DNA of 64,000 bases, from positions 1 to 64,000 of IMG/VR virus record IMGVR_UViG_3300007616_000002; one strand, written 5' to 3'. This document shows, piece after piece, positions 37,797 through 43,907 of the stretch. Position 1 is the first letter of the stretch. Each line of letters begins with the position of its first letter. The notes beneath the pieces are model-generated. The model was not told where the DNA came from, made no database searches, and saw nothing but the letters and a program-made list of their open reading frames with translations. The translations under genes were made by a program, and so were the position numbers. The DNA comes from a virus.

Positions 37797-37811
37797 ACTA
37801 AATACATGTAT

Positions 37812-38228
37812 ATGAACACCGAAGAAGAGTATCCGAATATCAAAGAAGTACTCAACAATAGCAGTAAGGTGGCCAACGCTTACTGTGCGGCAAAGTACGC
37901 CATCTGGCAAGTTGGATATGTGCTATTCCTGCTTATCGGCGGAGTAGCAACAATCCTTGTCGGCATCGCTTTACTTATTTTAGCCGTCCTTGAAAAGATA
38001 TTAAAGCTTGTTGGAGAGGGTGTAGATATAGCGTCCGACAAGCTTAGTGTCAGTGACGCTGGGTCCCAAGTGTCTGAAGCTATCGAAAGTGGTCACGAGA
38101 AGTCCAAGGAAACACCCGTTGTTCGACGCATCTGGGGTGAGTGTCCTGTCAGTATCAAGCAGGAGCCGAAGTGGTTCGAGACAATCGCTGACACTATTGA
38201 ACGAAAGCTAGACGACCTGTTCCATTAG
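37812..38228 (+). CDS. Membrane protein, 138 aa
   Basis: ATG 37812 (or ATG 37806) follows the promoter at leaderless spacing. One long hydrophobic stretch, YVLFLLIGGVATILVGIALLI then LAVLEKILKLVG, gives one or two membrane spans after an N-terminal 35-residue helix. The acidic-basic C-terminal domain (about 80 residues) has no recognised motif. Confidence 0.55.
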   Translation: MNTEEEYPNIKEVLNNSSKVANAYCAAKYAIWQVGYVLFLLIGGVATILVGIALLILAVLEKILKLVGEGVDIASDKLSVSDAGSQVSEAIESGHEKSKETPVVRRIWGECPVSIKQEPKWFETIADTIERKLDDLFH

Positions 38229-38249
38229 GCAATAGAACAACCACATTGT

Positions 38250-38367
38250 GCCGTCGTTGAGCAATGGTAGCTCGCCGGTCTTGAAAAAACGATGGAATTA
38301 ATTCCATCGTAGCAAGATAACCGGCGTCTGAAATATTGGCATAGGGGTTCGAATCCCCTCGACGGCG
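38250..38367 (+). tRNA. tRNA-Ser(TGA) with 33-nt bulge-helix-bulge intron
   Basis: Acceptor GCCGTCG/CGACGGC, D stem GAGC/GCTC, T arm GGGG-TTCGAAT-CCCC, variable arm present as in Ser. Anticodon stem CCGGT/ACCGG, loop CTTGAA...A with anticodon TGA at 38282-38284. The intron spans 38286-38318, at the canonical 37/38 position. The central helix CUUG (38280-38283)/CAAG (38313-38316) is flanked by 3-nt bulges AAA and AUA, a standard archaeal splicing site. The intron itself is a hairpin (ACGATGG/CCATCGT). Mature length 85 nt. A natural substrate for splicing endonuclease plus RtcB. Confidence 0.9.
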
Positions 38368-38370
38368 TTC

Positions 38371-38973
38371 ATGAACGATATAGACCTCTTAGAACTCGCT
38401 GAAAAGGTTGGCGAGGACTTTCCGATGGATTTTAAATATCAGGTATACGATGAAACGGCCCGATTCAGAGAGGTGCTTCGTATTGGTCTGAACGCACAGT
38501 ATGTCGATGGGAGTGAACAGCCAGTCACAGGGGAGGTAACCGTCACACCTGAGATAGTCACAGACTCGAATATTAACCCACTGGAACTTCTCGAAGGGCA
38601 GATACAGAAAACACATAGAAGTGTTATAGAGAACTCTTCCGACAAGATAGAGGTCAACGGTCACGAGATTCAAATACAGATGACACACGGCTTCAGGGCG
38701 ACGTGTCTCGATACTGGTGTGGAACTGTCCGTCCAGCCGGAAGAATACAAACACACGCCGCCAGCTACTCTCCACGTAGACGGGGTAGATGAAGCTCTGA
38801 CGGTAACAGACGCCACTGTGTTTGATGACTCCCGAGACCTCCCATACCACATCAAGGAAAAGTTGTTGATGTACGTCGTCGGCTGGGCGATGGAGTACTC
38901 CCCGGATGAATGGTTTAACCAACACTCGGGCGAGTTGTTGGTTAAGTCTACCGAAGGGCGTCGAAAGATTTAA
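38371..38973 (+). CDS. Hypothetical protein, 200 aa
   Basis: ATG three bases after tRNA-Ser, so probably co-transcribed. Beta-rich middle (VTGEVTVTPEIVTDSNIN, IEVNGHEIQIQMTHG, ELSVQPEEYKHTPPATLHV). C-terminal helical part. No family recognised. The last codons contain the next promoter. Confidence 0.5.
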   Translation: MNDIDLLELAEKVGEDFPMDFKYQVYDETARFREVLRIGLNAQYVDGSEQPVTGEVTVTPEIVTDSNINPLELLEGQIQKTHRSVIENSSDKIEVNGHEIQIQMTHGFRATCLDTGVELSVQPEEYKHTPPATLHVDGVDEALTVTDATVFDDSRDLPYHIKEKLLMYVVGWAMEYSPDEWFNQHSGELLVKSTEGRRKI

Positions 38974-38983
38974 GTACCCCCGG
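38961..38983 (+). promoter_or_regulatory. Extended promoter for the main tRNA cluster
   Basis: TCGAAAGATTTAAGTACCCCC, followed by more than 1 kb of RNA genes. Confidence 0.65.
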
Positions 38984-38989
38984 GTTATA

Positions 38990-39146
38990 CATGAGTACAC
39001 AAGGACGTGTCAGACCGAGGTGACGCTTGGAAGACACGGGCAAGGGAAAAAGGTCACCATCCTGATTCCCAATAGTCATACGGTGATGGAATTGAGATGG
39101 AACCCCGTCATTAGTCGTAGACACTGGGGAATTAATATTCCCCGTT
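38990..39146 (+). ncRNA. Leader region of tRNA cluster with hairpin
   Basis: No supported frame. GGTGACG...GGTCACC (about 39019-39058) can pair over 5-6 bases, and GGGGAAT/ATTCCCC (39126-39142) forms a strong hairpin just before tRNA-Asp. Function not known. Confidence 0.3.
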
Positions 39147-39219
39147 GCCGGGTTAGTTTAGTGGCCTAAAATGAGGCACTGTCACTGCCTCGCCGCGGGT
39201 TCGACTCCCGCACCCGGCG
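39147..39219 (+). tRNA. tRNA-Asp(GTC)
   Basis: Acceptor GCCGGGT/ACCCGGC, anticodon stem AGGCA/TGCCT with loop CTGTCAC and anticodon GTC at 39181-39183. T arm CGCGGG-TTCGACT-CCCGC, discriminator G as expected for Asp. Confidence 0.9.
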
Positions 39220-39420
39220 TTTCCCCGAGCCGATAGCGGACCCTACGCACACATCGCTACACTTCAACTCCACGGCTCATGCAAGCTTTGCTTCGGGTCA
39301 TCCGGTCCGTGGTGTAGGTGCAGGGGAAATTGGGTTTGGGCGGTGCAACTCCGTCCTGCCTGCGATAGACGCCTCACGGTACATCGCAAATTTCCACAGT
39401 TAGGGGGCTAACATCCCCAT
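39220..39420 (+). ncRNA. Structured non-coding segment between tRNA-Asp and tRNA-Phe
   Basis: TTTCCCC (about 39220-39226) can pair with GGGGAAA (about 39323-39329). Alternatively GAAATT pairs with AATTTC further on (39385-39391), so two folds compete. Inside are GAGCC/GGCTC, CGGACC/GGTCCG and CCACGG/CCGTGG pairs. GCAACTCCGTCC (about 39345-39357) resembles the ACTCCG block seen in other RNAs here. No tRNA fold found; function unknown. Confidence 0.35.
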
Positions 39421-39431
39421 ATCACTGTCTC

Positions 39432-39505
39432 GGACGGGTAGCATAACTGGGAATGCACTCCCATGAATCGGGAGACTGATGTAGGTTCGAATCCTACCCT
39501 CTCCA
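39432..39505 (+). tRNA. tRNA-Phe(GAA)
   Basis: Acceptor GGACGGG/CCTCTCC with one C.C mismatch and a G.U. D arm GCA/TGC with a GGG-containing loop. Anticodon arm CTCCC-ATGAATC-GGGAG, anticodon GAA at 39465-39467. T arm GTAGG-TTCGAAT-CCTAC. Discriminator A. The acceptor mismatch is unusual; sequence error or degeneration are alternatives. Confidence 0.75.
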
Positions 39506-39508
39506 TTC

Positions 39509-39582
39509 GCTCCCATAGGGTAGCTGGCCAATCCTGTCGGCCTTTCGAGCCGACGACGTGGGTTCGAGTCCCACTGGGAGCA
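39509..39582 (+). tRNA. tRNA-Glu(TTC)
   Basis: Acceptor GCTCCCA/TGGGAGC; anticodon arm TCGGC-CTTTCGA-GCCGA, anticodon TTC at 39544-39546; T arm GTGGG-TTCGAGT-CCCAC; discriminator A. Begins 3 bases after tRNA-Phe. Confidence 0.9.
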
Positions 39583-39769
39583 TGAGCCGAGACCTCACTC
39601 GGTGGAGGCCGTATGACCATGCTCCGAGAAGGTGCGCTGACTACCCTGCGTAAGCAGGTTACGCGTGTCCACGATGGGCGTGGGTGCGGCAAGTAAAGGG
39701 GAGTGAAGCCAAGGTTTGCGGACAACTGGCCATTGTCGCGGCGAGCGGCCCCAATTACCGCTATACAAA
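39583..39769 (+). ncRNA. Structured RNA between tRNA-Glu and the tRNA-like gene
   Basis: Contains hairpins CCTC-ACTCGGT-GGAGG (about 39592-39607) and CCTGC-GTAA-GCAGG (39645-39658). TGTCC (about 39666) pairs with GGACA near 39719. The block AAGGTTTGCGGACA (39710-39723) recurs, one base shorter, in the RNA at 40757-40871, where it also closes the outer stem. The two are probably members of one RNA family. Not coding on either strand that I can support. Confidence 0.4.
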
Positions 39770-39770
39770 C

Positions 39771-39839
39771 ACGAGCGTGGGGTAGTTCGGTTATCCCTCT
39801 CGGGAACGAGAGACGCTGGTTCAAATCCAGCCGTTCGTA
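39771..39839 (+). tRNA. tRNA-like gene without a normal anticodon loop
   Basis: Acceptor ACGAGCG/CGTTCGT (one G.U), D-arm-like TGGGGTAGTTCGGTTATCC and perfect T arm GCTGG-TTCAAAT-CCAGC. The anticodon arm is CTCTCG-GGAA-CGAGAG: a 6-bp stem with a 4-base loop, or 5 bp with 6 bases and no U33. Total 69 nt. A degenerate tRNA, or a tRNA-like RNA with a non-decoding role. Confidence 0.5.
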
Positions 39840-39850
39840 TGAGACAGTGT

Positions 39851-39924
39851 GGCCGCGTTGGGGTAGTGGCCTATCCTTCCGCCCTGTGGCGGCGGAGACC
39901 CTCGTTCAAATCGGGGGCGCGGCC
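39851..39924 (+). tRNA. tRNA-His(GTG)
   Basis: G-1 (39851) opposite C73 (39924), the His identity pair. Anticodon arm CCGCC-CTGTGGC-GGCGG, anticodon GTG at 39886-39888. T arm CCTCG-TTCAAAT-CGGGG. Confidence 0.9.
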
Positions 39925-39929
39925 CTTCT

Positions 39930-40002
39930 GCGGGGTTGGTGTAGTCTGGTATCACAGCGGCCTTCCAAGCCGCTGACCCGTGTTCAAATCACGGACCCCG
40001 CA
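39930..40002 (+). tRNA. tRNA-Gly(TCC)
   Basis: Acceptor GCGGGGT/ACCCCGC, anticodon arm GCGGC-CTTCCAA-GCCGC with TCC at 39964-39966. T arm CCGTG-TTCAAAT-CACGG. Five bases after tRNA-His; followed by an A/T-rich stretch that may end the cluster. Confidence 0.9.
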
Positions 40003-40030
40003 CTAAAAATTTACAACGTTCCGAGTCACA

Positions 40031-40050
40031 GAAGATTTAAGTGGCCCCCG
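40031..40050 (+). promoter_or_regulatory. Extended promoter for the 47-aa gene
   Basis: GAAGATTTAAGTGGCCCCCG; two ATGs follow at 40064 and 40068, and the second opens the better frame. Confidence 0.6.
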
Positions 40051-40067
40051 AATAATTGAATAGATGA

Positions 40068-40211
40068 ATGCAGACCTCCGACTTGTATGTTTGGCCACAT
40101 GGAACCCGCTATCACACAGAAGAATATTGTCGATTCGCACGCGGCACACTCGTCAGAACAGAGTTTTGTTCAATCTCCGACGAGTATAGACCGTGCCTTT
40201 GTTCCGCGTGA
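40068..40211 (+). CDS. Micro-protein, 47 aa
   Basis: MQTSDLYVWPHGTRYHTEEY then CRFARGTLV and a Cys-rich end (RPCLCSA). Three or four cysteines. Own promoter, and its TGA touches the next promoter. The competing frame from ATG 40064 is shorter and arginine-rich. Confidence 0.45.
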   Translation: MQTSDLYVWPHGTRYHTEEYCRFARGTLVRTEFCSISDEYRPCLCSA

Positions 40212-40212
40212 C

Positions 40213-40234
40213 CAAAAGATTTAAGTACTACCCG
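40213..40234 (+). promoter_or_regulatory. Extended promoter for the 46-aa gene
   Basis: CAAAAGATTTAAGTACTACCCG; ATG 40252. Confidence 0.65.
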
Positions 40235-40251
40235 TTCAAATCCTTTATAAG

Positions 40252-40392
40252 ATGGCAAAGTGTCTGGAATGCGTGCCCGAGACGGTGCGTATGTATTCTT
40301 CGAAACAGCGGACCCCGATGAGTTGTTCTGAGTGTGGGAAACGGCCGGCTTACTGGTGGCAACCAGCAAATAAGAAAATTCACTTCAAGTAG
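40252..40392 (+). CDS. Zinc micro-protein, 46 aa
   Basis: MAKCLECVPETVRM and MSCSECGKRPAYWWQP: two CxxC pairs 20 residues apart, a basic zinc ribbon. Single gene between two promoters. Confidence 0.55.
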   Translation: MAKCLECVPETVRMYSSKQRTPMSCSECGKRPAYWWQPANKKIHFK

Positions 40393-40397
40393 CTTAC

Positions 40398-40419
40398 CAA
40401 AAGATTTAAATACCACCCG
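40398..40419 (+). promoter_or_regulatory. Extended promoter for the tRNA-Asn unit
   Basis: CAAAAGATTTAAATACCACCCG, 23 bases before tRNA-Asn. Confidence 0.65.
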
Positions 40420-40441
40420 TTCATTTGTTGGAACACGAAGT

Positions 40442-40515
40442 GCCGGGGAGGCCCCCGTGGTGGGGGTGACTCGCTGTTAACGAGACTGTGACAGGTTCGA
40501 CTCCTGTTCCCGGCG
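40442..40515 (+). tRNA. tRNA-Asn(GTT)
   Basis: Acceptor GCCGGGG/TCCCGGC (one G.U), anticodon loop CTGTTAA closed by CTCG/CGAG, GTT at 40476-40478, T arm ACAGG-TTCGACT-CCTGT, discriminator G. The D arm (GCCCCCGTGGTGGGGGT) is unusually GC-rich. Confidence 0.85.
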
Positions 40516-40516
40516 T

Positions 40517-40591
40517 ACAACGTTGACAACTACTGGCAATGGGGCCAAGGCGAAAGATATGGTCTGGTGGTTCGATTCCACCCGCGTTGTC
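40517..40591 (+). tRNA. tRNA-like gene, anticodon arm unclear
   Basis: Acceptor ACAACGT/GCGTTGT pairs over 7 bases and the T arm GGTGG-TTCGATT-CCACC is perfect, but one base (40583) separates them. The middle (GGGGCCAAGGCGAAAGATATGG) gives no 7-base loop with U33; GGCCA/TGGTC can close a 12-base loop. Length is normal (about 75 nt). Possibly degenerate or non-canonically processed; isotype not assigned. Confidence 0.45.
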
Positions 40592-40739
40592 TCGCACATA
40601 GAACCGTCATACCCTGCCGCTACCCCATGATGGGATGTTGGGTTGGTCATACCCCCTGCGTGTGACGTAAAAAACCACATTACCCGATGACAAATCATGG
40701 AACTGAGTCGCCTTTCGGCCAGTATAAACATATACTCGT

Positions 40740-40880
40740 CTGTAGCCCCCGAGAGGGAGTGTCCGAACGTGAGGTGGAGTAAGCCCACGTCCCTGCCGAC
40801 ACAGGGACTTCTCCACGGTAGGATGGTTTCACGGGCGAGTGGGCGAGAGGGCGCTAAGGTTTGCGACACTCGTCGGTTAT
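40740..40880 (+). ncRNA. Stable structured RNA ahead of tRNA-Thr
   Basis: Outer stem GAGTGTC 40757-40763 / GACACTC 40865-40871. Inside it are GTGGAG 40774-40779 / CTCCAC 40811-40816, then GTCCCTG 40789-40795 / CAGGGAC 40802-40808 with loop CCGACA. It shares AAGGTTTGCG-ACA and the TGTCC opening with the RNA near 39664-39725. A TATAAACAT sequence at about 40716 could be its promoter. No coding frame. The rest of 40592-40740 shows nothing I can assign. Confidence 0.45.
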
Positions 40881-40898
40881 TGTGGCACCTGTTCTGGT

Positions 40899-40972
40899 GC
40901 CAGTGGAGCTTGGGTGGTTCAAGCAGTCCCCTTGTAAGGGACAGTTCGCCGGTTCAAATCCGGCCACTGGCT
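40899..40972 (+). tRNA. tRNA-Thr(TGT)
   Basis: Acceptor GCCAGTG/CACTGGC, D stem GCTT/AAGC, anticodon arm GTCCC-CTTGTAA-GGGAC with TGT at 40933-40935, T arm GCCGG-TTCAAAT-CCGGC, discriminator T as in archaeal Thr. Confidence 0.9.
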
Positions 40973-40978
40973 TCTTTG

Positions 40979-41353
40979 ATGAGTGAGTCCGTTACATTCT
41001 ATACGTATCGAGCACGAGCACGACGAGTTATCGATGGAGACACGCTAGAGGTTCTCATTGACCAAGGTTTCAACGACTACACAGTAAAGAAGCTCCGTCT
41101 TGGCGGTGTGGACACGGCAGAGATATTTGGCGTCTCGAAAGACACCGAGGAGTATCAACTCGGGATGGAGCAAAAAGAGTTCACTGCCGACTTCGTTGAG
41201 GTTGATGAGCACGGAGAAGAGGAGTTCCCGCTCTCTGTCCGGACCTCTGGAAAGGGGAAGTACGGCCGATGGGTAGCACGTGTGTGGAAGGATTCGGAGT
41301 GCCTGAACGAGTCGTTGGTTGAGGAGTGGCCCGATTCAAAGTCCGAGTACTGA
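40979..41353 (+). CDS. Staphylococcal-nuclease-like (thermonuclease) protein
   Basis: 124 residues. YRARARRVIDGDTLEVLIDQGF and VKKLRLGGVDTAEIFG match the SNase start (V-x-DGDT-x-x-V ... R-L-x-G-x-D-x-PE), and GKYGRWVARVW matches the later K-YGR motif. These contain the Ca2+ ligand Asp and catalytic Arg. The TPE of the usual RLxGIDTPE is TAE here. It could degrade host DNA or RNA. ATG 40979 lies six bases after tRNA-Thr, so it depends on tRNA processing for a free 5' end. Confidence 0.75.
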   Translation: MSESVTFYTYRARARRVIDGDTLEVLIDQGFNDYTVKKLRLGGVDTAEIFGVSKDTEEYQLGMEQKEFTADFVEVDEHGEEEFPLSVRTSGKGKYGRWVARVWKDSECLNESLVEEWPDSKSEY

Positions 41354-41661
41354 TATACAGCTTGGTGAAACTGAAGCTAATCGCCAGACGGCGGCTTTCC
41401 GTGCAAAGCCCCTTGTCGTTATGATGGGGCTAGTGACACCACATGTGGATAGGCCATCCATCCGCCGTCACTTGGGAGAATCTGGCCCTTCCTGCTGTAC
41501 TGCAACCGCTGAACCGCTACTGCACACCCACTACCGCACCAGCCCCGCCGTTAACTTTATTACTAATACCTTCAAAACAGTCCATTAAGTGAGGTTCCTA
41601 GAGCGAACGAACGAGTCGTAGACGAGTGAGTGAGCGTGGAACCGAACGACGAAAAGAACAG
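41354..41661. other. Converging-gene gap with hairpins
   Basis: Between a plus-strand and a minus-strand gene. GGTTCC (about 41591) and GGAACC (about 41636) can pair. AGACGGCGGCTTTCCGT and TTTATTAC stretches occur, and no frame or promoter convinces me. Probably holds the two transcription ends. Confidence 0.3.
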
Positions 41662-42108
41662 CTAGCCTAGAGACGCGGCTTCCCGGGCGAGCAACTCCAT
41701 CTCTTCGGAAGTAAACTCCACACGAGAGGGACGCCCGGGAGTCTCCACAACACCTCTATCTCTGAGGCTCTTCATATGATGCTGTACGGTTCGCTGTGAA
41801 ACGTCACACTGCTCGGCAAGGAGTTTGTACGTCCCGTGGGGCGAACGCTCCACAATCGCTCTCAGGAGCCTCAGACGAGTTCCGTTCTCTTTCCTGTCCT
41901 GTACGCTGTGTGACCACTGCATCAGCCACGTCCACTCCCACATCCATTCCTCGTCGCGTTTCAGTTCCCGTAGCTCTTCGATGGGGTTCTGTGGTTCATC
42001 GACCTCCAGCATCTCCGGACGGACGCGGCCTAACCCCGACGGGTGGCTTACCGACAAGGGGCTTTGCACTGTATCTTCGCTGACATGTTCGGTGTCTTCG
42101 TCTTGCAT
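41662..42108 (-). CDS. Winged-helix transcription regulator, 148 aa
   Basis: The C-terminal half is a winged helix: RLRLLRAIVERSPHGTYKLLAEQCDVSQRTVQHHMKSLRDRGVV (in pieces), with the recognition helix SQRTVQHHMKSL and a wing TPGRPSRVEFT. MarR/ArsR/HTH-20-like. The N-terminal 45 residues are polar and the middle (EWMWEWTWLMQW) is tryptophan-rich. The promoter is CCCTTAAACTTG (minus strand, about 42155). It may switch transcription classes in the virus, and is a candidate reader of the shared promoter block. That role is inference. Confidence 0.7.
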   Translation of the reverse strand: MQDEDTEHVSEDTVQSPLSVSHPSGLGRVRPEMLEVDEPQNPIEELRELKRDEEWMWEWTWLMQWSHSVQDRKENGTRLRLLRAIVERSPHGTYKLLAEQCDVSQRTVQHHMKSLRDRGVVETPGRPSRVEFTSEEMELLAREAASLG

Positions 42109-42244
42109 GATTCTGACGAAGCCGTTACCTCGTTACAGCGTCGCCACTCTCCGACAAGTTTAAGGGACCCAGCCTCGAAGAAGCAGGTACGGTTCGATAC
42201 CCCCGAACCTCTTCCAGCGTCGTCCCGTTGGGCGAGCAGTTGTC

Positions 42245-42268
42245 GTCCGGGTGATGGCACACCCGGAC
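42245..42268. terminator. Strong hairpin GTCCGGGTG/CACCCGGAC
   Basis: Nine perfect pairs around a 6-base loop (42254-42259) between two minus-strand genes. It lacks a long T run on the minus strand, so termination or RNA stability are both possible. Rest of the 42109-42332 gap shows no gene. Confidence 0.45.
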
Positions 42269-42332
42269 ACGCTTTCACGAGTTCACATAGCTTCTGCTAA
42301 CGGGTTCTACTCGGTGGGTAATCAAGCTTTCG

Positions 42333-42647
42333 CTAAATACAACCGCTTTCGAAGAACGAGCCGTACATGTATCCTCTCAGTCTCGATATTGTCTCATCGT
42401 CCTCTGTGTAGAGCCGGTCGTGCTCGACGTACTCCGAGTGGTCACACTTCTCGCAGTAATATCCGAGGCCGACGAGTTTTTGTTGACCATGCAGTTTCTC
42501 AAAAACGTACTTGACGCGGACTGAGTGGCGACCTACATCTACTGGATATATCTTTCTCTTGTCGTTCGAGAGCCACCGACTGGTCGACATAACTTCCGAG
42601 TGTCGGTACTCCGGGGTGACTTCTGTCCGGTACGAGTCTATTGCCAC
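42333..42647 (-). CDS. Hypothetical zinc-binding protein, 104 aa
   Basis: The middle holds GYYCEKCDHSEYVEHDRLY, a CxxC-H knuckle. The N-terminal part is basic (STSRWLSNDKRKIYPVDVGRH). Another Cys is the penultimate residue. Same orientation and spacing as the following gene, so one operon with 42658 and the tRNA genes upstream. Confidence 0.5.
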   Translation of the reverse strand: MAIDSYRTEVTPEYRHSEVMSTSRWLSNDKRKIYPVDVGRHSVRVKYVFEKLHGQQKLVGLGYYCEKCDHSEYVEHDRLYTEDDETISRLRGYMYGSFFESGCI

Positions 42648-42657
42648 GAGTTACTAA

Positions 42658-42960
42658 CTAAACCTTCCGCTGTCGAAAGAAATCACTTAGCCGTTCGAGT
42701 GGTTTATTTCGTGCCGCAGACACCATCTCGTTCGCTCGGTCTAGCTCGTGTTGGTCAAATCCATCAAGTCCAAGAACTAGTTGCTTCCGCCAACGTCGAA
42801 GACAAGAAACTTTACCATCACCTTCTGCGTACTCTAGAGAACCGTCTCTAAGCATTACAACGTTTTCTTGCTCGAAAACTTCACGTGTTTTCGGTAACGT
42901 TCCATCGGCACAGACTTCTTGAAGAACAGACCAGTGTCCTTCAACCTTCTGAATTGACAT
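42658..42960 (-). CDS. Hypothetical protein, 100 aa
   Basis: Start ATG 42960 chosen because the longer frame would run through tRNA-Gln. Sequence is helical and basic at the end (CLRRWRKQLVLGLDGF, KPLERLSDFFRQRKV), reminiscent of small DNA-binding proteins but without a clear motif. Confidence 0.5.
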   Translation of the reverse strand: MSIQKVEGHWSVLQEVCADGTLPKTREVFEQENVVMLRDGSLEYAEGDGKVSCLRRWRKQLVLGLDGFDQHELDRANEMVSAARNKPLERLSDFFRQRKV

Positions 42961-42974
42961 AGTGCAAATTAAAT

Positions 42975-43047
42975 CCTCCCGTCCGGACTCGAACCGGAGT
43001 CTTGGCGTCCAAAGCGCCAAAGGATTGGCCAAACTACCCCACGGGAG
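42975..43047 (-). tRNA. tRNA-Gln(TTG)
   Basis: Minus strand: acceptor CTCCCGT/ACGGGAG, anticodon arm TGGCG-CTTTGGA-CGCCA with TTG at 43010-43012, T arm TCCGG-TTCGAGT-CCGGA, discriminator G. Lies between two small genes transcribed the same way. Confidence 0.88.
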
Positions 43048-43048
43048 T

Positions 43049-43240
43049 TCATTCTTCCACCTCGACTGAAAGTGTCTTTGTCGTCTCCCACTTGCACTCC
43101 CAGCAAAATGCTGTTACGGATATATTTTCACCGTGCTCAGAAAAGAGAACGAAATTTCTGATAGGACGACCAAGTATCGAACCCTCTTCTGGTGTTAGTG
43201 TAACCGCTCCATCACCGCATTCAGGGCATTTCTCTGGCAT
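43049..43240 (-). CDS. Zinc-ribbon protein, 63 aa
   Basis: MPEKCPECGDGAVTLTPEEG and AFCWECKWETTKTL: CPxCG...CWxC zinc ribbon of the TFIIS/transposon type in outline. Sandwiched between tRNA-Ala and tRNA-Gln in one transcript. Confidence 0.6.
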   Translation of the reverse strand: MPEKCPECGDGAVTLTPEEGSILGRPIRNFVLFSEHGENISVTAFCWECKWETTKTLSVEVEE

Positions 43241-43252
43241 CGTGGGACTGAA

Positions 43253-43324
43253 TGGAGTCGGTAAGATTCGAACTTACGGCATCTCGCTAGCGAAGCGAAC
43301 GCTCTTCCGCTGAACTACGACCCC
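43253..43324 (-). tRNA. tRNA-Ala(CGC)
   Basis: Acceptor GGGGTCG/CGACTCC with the G3:U70 pair that marks alanine. Anticodon arm TTCGC-TTCGCTA-GCGAG, anticodon CGC. T arm GTAAG-TTCGAAT-CTTAC, discriminator A. Position 37 is U, which is unusual. Confidence 0.88.
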
Positions 43325-43343
43325 GTTCATAAACCCTTTGAAT

Positions 43344-43366
43344 CCGGAGGTACTTAAACCTTTCGG
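43344..43366 (-). promoter_or_regulatory. Extended promoter for tRNA-Ala to 42333 unit
   Basis: Minus strand CCGAAAGGTTTAAGTACCTCCG. It and the plus-strand promoter at 43436 flank a GTGAACAAACACACGCCGTG palindrome-family site (about 43392-43410), a likely shared control region. Confidence 0.65.
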
Positions 43367-43397
43367 TTGCTTTCACCCACTCAGAAAAGGGTGAACA

Positions 43398-43429
43398 AAC
43401 ACACGCCGTGCATCGCTCACTGTGTTTAC
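43398..43429. repeat. CACACGCCGTG palindrome and GTGTTTAC half site
   Basis: AACACACGCCGTG (about 43398-43410) and CACTGTGTTTAC (about 43418-43429) lie midway between two divergent promoters, a good place for an operator. Confidence 0.5.
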
Positions 43430-43435
43430 TTTCTC

Positions 43436-43457
43436 CGTAAAGTTTAAGACCCTCCCG
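43436..43457 (+). promoter_or_regulatory. Extended promoter for the 43480 operon
   Basis: CGTAAAGTTTAAGACCCTCCCG; ATG 43480 is about 38 bases from the TATA start, leaving a short leader. Confidence 0.6.
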
Positions 43458-43479
43458 GCTATACGTTAGGGTAGAAACA

Positions 43480-43692
43480 ATGAATCCGGAAGAGTACATT
43501 GTCAAGATGGAAGAAGGCGAAGAACGAACTGTTACCGCAAAGAGTCACGACGTTGCGGGTGGGCACGATTTTGTGTCCTTTTACAACAAGCCCGAGGGCG
43601 GCGAGGTAGTCTACTTGGTCGAGCGGTACCGAGTTCAGGAAATTATCCCTGTCGAGGGAGGCTCTTCTAACGTCGAAGAAGCCCGAGTGTAA
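43480..43692 (+). CDS. Hypothetical protein, 70 aa
   Basis: Beta-rich (YIVKMEEGEERTVTAKSHDV, DFVSFYNKPEGGEVVYLVERY). No family recognised. TAATG overlap with the next gene. Confidence 0.5.
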   Translation: MNPEEYIVKMEEGEERTVTAKSHDVAGGHDFVSFYNKPEGGEVVYLVERYRVQEIIPVEGGSSNVEEARV

Positions 43693-43901
43693 TGTCTGAG
43701 GACGCTAACATCCTGCCTAACGGGGGTGAAATACACTTCAACGACGGTAGAGATATGCGAGTTGCTGACCGTGTGGTGCTCCTCGACGGCTTCGTGAAGA
43801 CCATCAACAAGAAGACGTACCAGCTAAACGTCTACCCCTCGGAGGTTGTTGAGGGTGTTTACACTCATACGAATCACCTTGAAGACGAGGAGTGGTGGTG
43901 A
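43692..43901 (+). CDS. Hypothetical protein, 69 aa
   Basis: EIHFNDGRDMRVADRVVLLDGFVKTINKKTYQ suggests a small barrel. Second gene of the operon leading to the deoxyribosyltransferase-like gene. Confidence 0.5.
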   Translation: MSEDANILPNGGEIHFNDGRDMRVADRVVLLDGFVKTINKKTYQLNVYPSEVVEGVYTHTNHLEDEEWW

Positions 43902-43907
43902 TTTGAC

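Noticed and set aside
39408-40059. Open frames on both strands across the tRNA cluster
   Set aside because: They run through tRNA-Phe, -Glu, -His and -Gly, whose folds are clear, so they cannot be real genes.
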